A DNA stretch of 64,000 bases from contig CALKOU010000003.1 in the NCBI GenBank assembly GCA_938092005.1, positions 1 to 64,000 on the forward strand, in the 5' to 3' direction. The notes below the pieces were generated by a model, which worked only from the letters and a program-made list of their open reading frames with translations, ran no database searches and was not told where the DNA came from. Both the position numbers and the translations under genes were made by a program. Within the stretch, counting starts at the first letter, position 1. Each line of letters starts with the position of its first letter. The DNA is from an uncultured Flavobacteriaceae bacterium. GTDB lineage: Bacteria; Bacteroidota; Bacteroidia; Flavobacteriales; Flavobacteriaceae. Below, in pieces: positions 61,504 through 64,000 of this stretch.

Positions 61504-64000
61504 TTATTTTTTACTCTTGATTTTGTTTGAGGTATCAAACATAACTGGAGTTGCAATAAACAAGGAAGAGTATGTTCCTACTAGAACCCCAACGATAAGC
61601 GCAAACATAAATCCGCGGATTGCCTCACCACCAAAAATAAAAATAGCTAAAAGCACCACAAGTGTTGTAAGCGATGTATTGATCGTTCTACTCAGGGTAC
61701 TGTTCAACGCACTATTCACCGTTTTATGACCTTCCCATGATGTATGTAGACGTGTGAATTCACGAATACGGTCAAACACGACTACGGTGTCGTTAAGAGA
61801 ATATCCAATTACCGTTAGCACCGCAGCGATAAAGGCTTGGTTTATTTCCATGCTAAACGGCATAAAGGTATACGTAATGGAGAATACACCCAATACAATC
61901 AACACATCGTGGAAAACGGCTGCAACAGCTCCCAAAGAGTATTGCCACTTTCTAAAACGCAATAATATGTATAGGAATACCACGATTAACGATCCAAACA
62001 CTGCCAGGAACGAGTTCTTTTTGATATCATCGGCAATCGTTGGCCCAACTTTGATTGAAGACATAATGCCTACTTGTTTGTCTTCGCTACCATTCACAAA
62101 ATCATCATATGAAAGTGTTTCGGGTAAAAAAGATGTAAGACCACCAAATAAGGCTTGTTGGATTTCATCATCAACTTCAGTTCCTTCTACATCCACTTTG
62201 TAGTTTGTTGTAATCTTCAACTGATTATCCTCTCCAAATGTTTTGGCTTCTGCACTTCCAAGAAGCGATACTAACTGGGCTTGTGCATCTGTAGGATTAA
62301 CGGCTTGTTCAAAACGAACCGTGTAAGAACGCCCTCCAACAAAGTCAACCCCTTGGTTAAGACCTTTGGTAAATAACGATCCAACCCCTACTGCAATTAA
62401 AGTACCTGAAATAACATAGGCGATTCCACGTTTTTTGAGAAATGTAATATCTAAGTTACGGAATAGGTTTTTAGTTGCCTTTGTAGCAAATTCTAATGTA
62501 TTCCCTTTAGCCAAACGTCCATCAACAAGCAGTCTTGTAACAAAAATGGCCGTTGAAAGTGATGTAGCAATACCTATGAGTAGCGTTGTGGCAAAGCCTT
62601 TGATGGGTCCTGTTCCGAACACAAACAAGATAAATGCGGTAAGACCCGTTGTAATATTTGCATCCAAAATAGATGATAAGGCATTTTTAAAGCCGTCAGA
62701 TACCGCTTGTTTTTGTCCTTTCCCTTTAGCTAGTTCTTCACGAATGCGTTCAAAAATAAGCACGTTTGCATCTACGGACATACCAATGGTAAGCACAATA
62801 CCAGCAATACCAGGTAGTGTGAGCACAGCGCCTAAACCTGCTAATATTCCAAAAATGAGGACAATGTTCAAACTCAATGCAATATCAGCATAGAGGCCAG
62901 CACGTCCATAGTAGAAAATCATCCATGCGAGCACCAATAATAGCGCAATCACAAAAGAATTGATTCCACTTTCAATGGCTTCTTGACCAAGTGATGGCCC
63001 TACAATTTCAGATTGAATAATTTCAGCAGCAGCTGGTAGTTTACCAGCTCTTAATACGTTTGCTAAGTCAATAGCCTCATTTAGTGAGAATTGACCTGAT
63101 ATTTCAGAACGACCTCCAGAAATGGCACCTTTAGACACACCGGGCGCAGAGTACACAACGTCATCTAGTACAATAGCAATATTACTATTGTCTGTGTATG
63201 CTTTGCCGGTCATCTCTTCCCATATACGTGCTCCCTTTCCGTTCATTTGCATGGAAACGGCTGGGGCACCTAATTGGTCATAGGTTTGTGAAGCATCAAC
63301 AATAACGCTGCCACTAAGTGGTGGCTCGTTAGATCTATTTGCATTAATAACATATAAATCAACCAAATTTGTTTGAGGATCTGGAATACCCCACAAAAAC
63401 TTGGTGTAGCGCAAATCAGCAGGCAATAGCGCACGAACATCAGAGCGGTTTAAATACGTCTCTACTGTTGGTTGGTCTTTTACGTCAACTTGAATCAACA
63501 CAGGGCCTCCGGCATAACCAGCACCCTTTACGTAGTCATAAATGGGGTTTACTACTGTTGTAATGGAGTCTTGTGCAGCTGCAACGTCAGAAAGCAAGTC
63601 ATCAATTTCCGATGTTTCAGTTGCTGTAGTAGTTTGATTTTCAACCTCTACAACAGACTTAAGCAATTCGTTTGCTTGTCCAAGAAAAGCACCATATTGT
63701 TGGTTAGAAGTTGTTTCCCAAAATTCAAGCTGTGCTGTGCTCTGCAAGAGATTTTTGACACGCTCTACGTCGCGAGCTCCAGGTAATTCAACCAAAATTC
63801 GACCCGAATTTCCTAAACGTTGAATGTTAGGTTGTGTAACGCCAAATTTATCAATACGCTTACGCAATACTTCAAAAGCAGAAACGATTGATGCATCGAT
63901 TTTTCTTCGGATAATGGGCTGAACCTCATCATCAGACATATTAAAATTAATATCATCACTCAGCGTGCGATTGCCAAAAATATCAGGGTTAGATAAATTC
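61504..64000 (-). CDS. secDF: Protein translocase subunit SecDF (fused), 5' part off the window
   Basis: The reverse-strand frame stays open beyond its internal Met at 63939 to the right edge (continuing NLSNPDIFGNRTLSDDINFN before it), so the protein is incomplete at its N-terminus. Present are most of the SecD periplasmic region (RKRIDKFGVTQPNIQRLGN; ILVELPGARDVERVK), the SecD membrane half (LTIGMSVDANVLIFERIREELAKGK), the linker, and the SecF half (GGRSYTVRFEQ; YSLNDTVVVFDRIREF). SecDF uses the proton gradient to complete Sec export. The fused form is usual in Bacteroidota (about 1000 residues). Confidence 0.97.
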   Translation of the reverse strand, partial: NLSNPDIFGNRTLSDDINFNMSDDEVQPIIRRKIDASIVSAFEVLRKRIDKFGVTQPNIQRLGNSGRILVELPGARDVERVKNLLQSTAQLEFWETTSNQQYGAFLGQANELLKSVVEVENQTTTATETSEIDDLLSDVAAAQDSITTVVNPIYDYVKGAGYAGGPVLIQVDVKDQPTVETYLNRSDVRALLPADLRYTKFLWGIPDPQTNLVDLYVINANRSNEPPLSGSVIVDASQTYDQLGAPAVSMQMNGKGARIWEEMTGKAYTDNSNIAIVLDDVVYSAPGVSKGAISGGRSEISGQFSLNEAIDLANVLRAGKLPAAAEIIQSEIVGPSLGQEAIESGINSFVIALLLVLAWMIFYYGRAGLYADIALSLNIVLIFGILAGLGAVLTLPGIAGIVLTIGMSVDANVLIFERIREELAKGKGQKQAVSDGFKNALSSILDANITTGLTAFILFVFGTGPIKGFATTLLIGIATSLSTAIFVTRLLVDGRLAKGNTLEFATKATKNLFRNLDITFLKKRGIAYVISGTLIAVGVGSLFTKGLNQGVDFVGGRSYTVRFEQAVNPTDAQAQLVSLLGSAEAKTFGEDNQLKITTNYKVDVEGTEVDDEIQQALFGGLTSFLPETLSYDDFVNGSEDKQVGIMSSIKVGPTIADDIKKNSFLAVFGSLIVVFLYILLRFRKWQYSLGAVAAVFHDVLIVLGVFSITYTFMPFSMEINQAFIAAVLTVIGYSLNDTVVVFDRIREFTRLHTSWEGHKTVNSALNSTLSRTINTSLTTLVVLLAIFIFGGEAIRGFMFALIVGVLVGTYSSLFIATPVMFDTSNKIKSKK

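Noticed and set aside
1-64000. CRISPR arrays, rRNA genes, insertion sequences, phage or plasmid functions
   Set aside because: No regularly spaced direct repeats of CRISPR type, no rRNA signatures and no transposase, integrase or phage protein motifs were seen.

Overview
The window comes from an AT-rich member of the Bacteroidota, very probably a marine Flavobacteriaceae related to Formosa. The reasons are: promoters of the form TTG-N20-TAnnTTTG, no obvious Shine-Dalgarno sequences, type IX secretion C-terminal domains (PNP...YxV/GLYFIK type), SusCD-era lipoproteins with LxxC lipoboxes, an SDR-type fructuronate reductase, and fused SecDF. All functional names below come from reading protein motifs and gene context; no database search was run.

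Positions 1-50,276 are a large part of a polysaccharide utilisation locus whose inventory fits ulvan, the Ulva cell-wall polymer of rhamnose-3-sulfate, glucuronate/iduronate and xylose. It encodes three formylglycine sulfatases (one fused to GH78), a separate GH78 and a GH106 alpha-L-rhamnosidase, two BNR_4 beta-propeller proteins resembling PL24/PL25 ulvan lyases, a jelly-roll protein that may be a PL28-type lyase, an (alpha/alpha)-toroid protein that may be PL40-like, a PF05426 (alginate-lyase-like) protein, GH105, GH3, GH43, a DUF5060/collagen-binding-domain glycosidase candidate, an SGNH esterase, and an exported enolase-superfamily protein. Gene order sulfatase-GH105-GH3 and the sulfatase-GH78 fusion recall the ulvan locus of Formosa agariphila as I remember it. 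Monosaccharide catabolism sits alongside: xylose (xylose porter, xylA, xylB), glucuronate (uxaC, SDR reductase, uxuA), unsaturated uronate (kduI, kduD) and a TRAP transporter, all converging on xylulose-5-phosphate or 2-keto-3-deoxygluconate. KDG kinase/aldolase, SusC/SusD and a dedicated regulator are not in the window.

The most striking observation is a shared promoter element. Ten transcription units of this locus are preceded by a tandem repeat, in gene orientation CAKGAY-N4-CAGGAY (10-bp period), followed after 21 bp (22 in one case) by a TAnnTTTA/G-like -7 box. It occurs on both strands, always oriented toward its gene, and places the proximal repeat where the -33 element should be. It ties lyases, sulfatases, rhamnosidases, xylose genes and uronate genes into one apparent regulon.

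Positions 50,404-64,000 are ordinary chromosome: tRNA-Glu and rpsT, a five-gene cluster of small proteins (YHS, DoxX-like, ATP-grasp, DinB, TANGO2-like), proS, an aromatic/Ser-rich lipoprotein, an OmpP1/FadL-family porin, folE-cysS-yidD-lgt, and the 3' part of secDF running off the right edge. The left edge cuts an arabinose/fucose-isomerase-like gene. No CRISPR array, rRNA, transposase or phage gene was seen.
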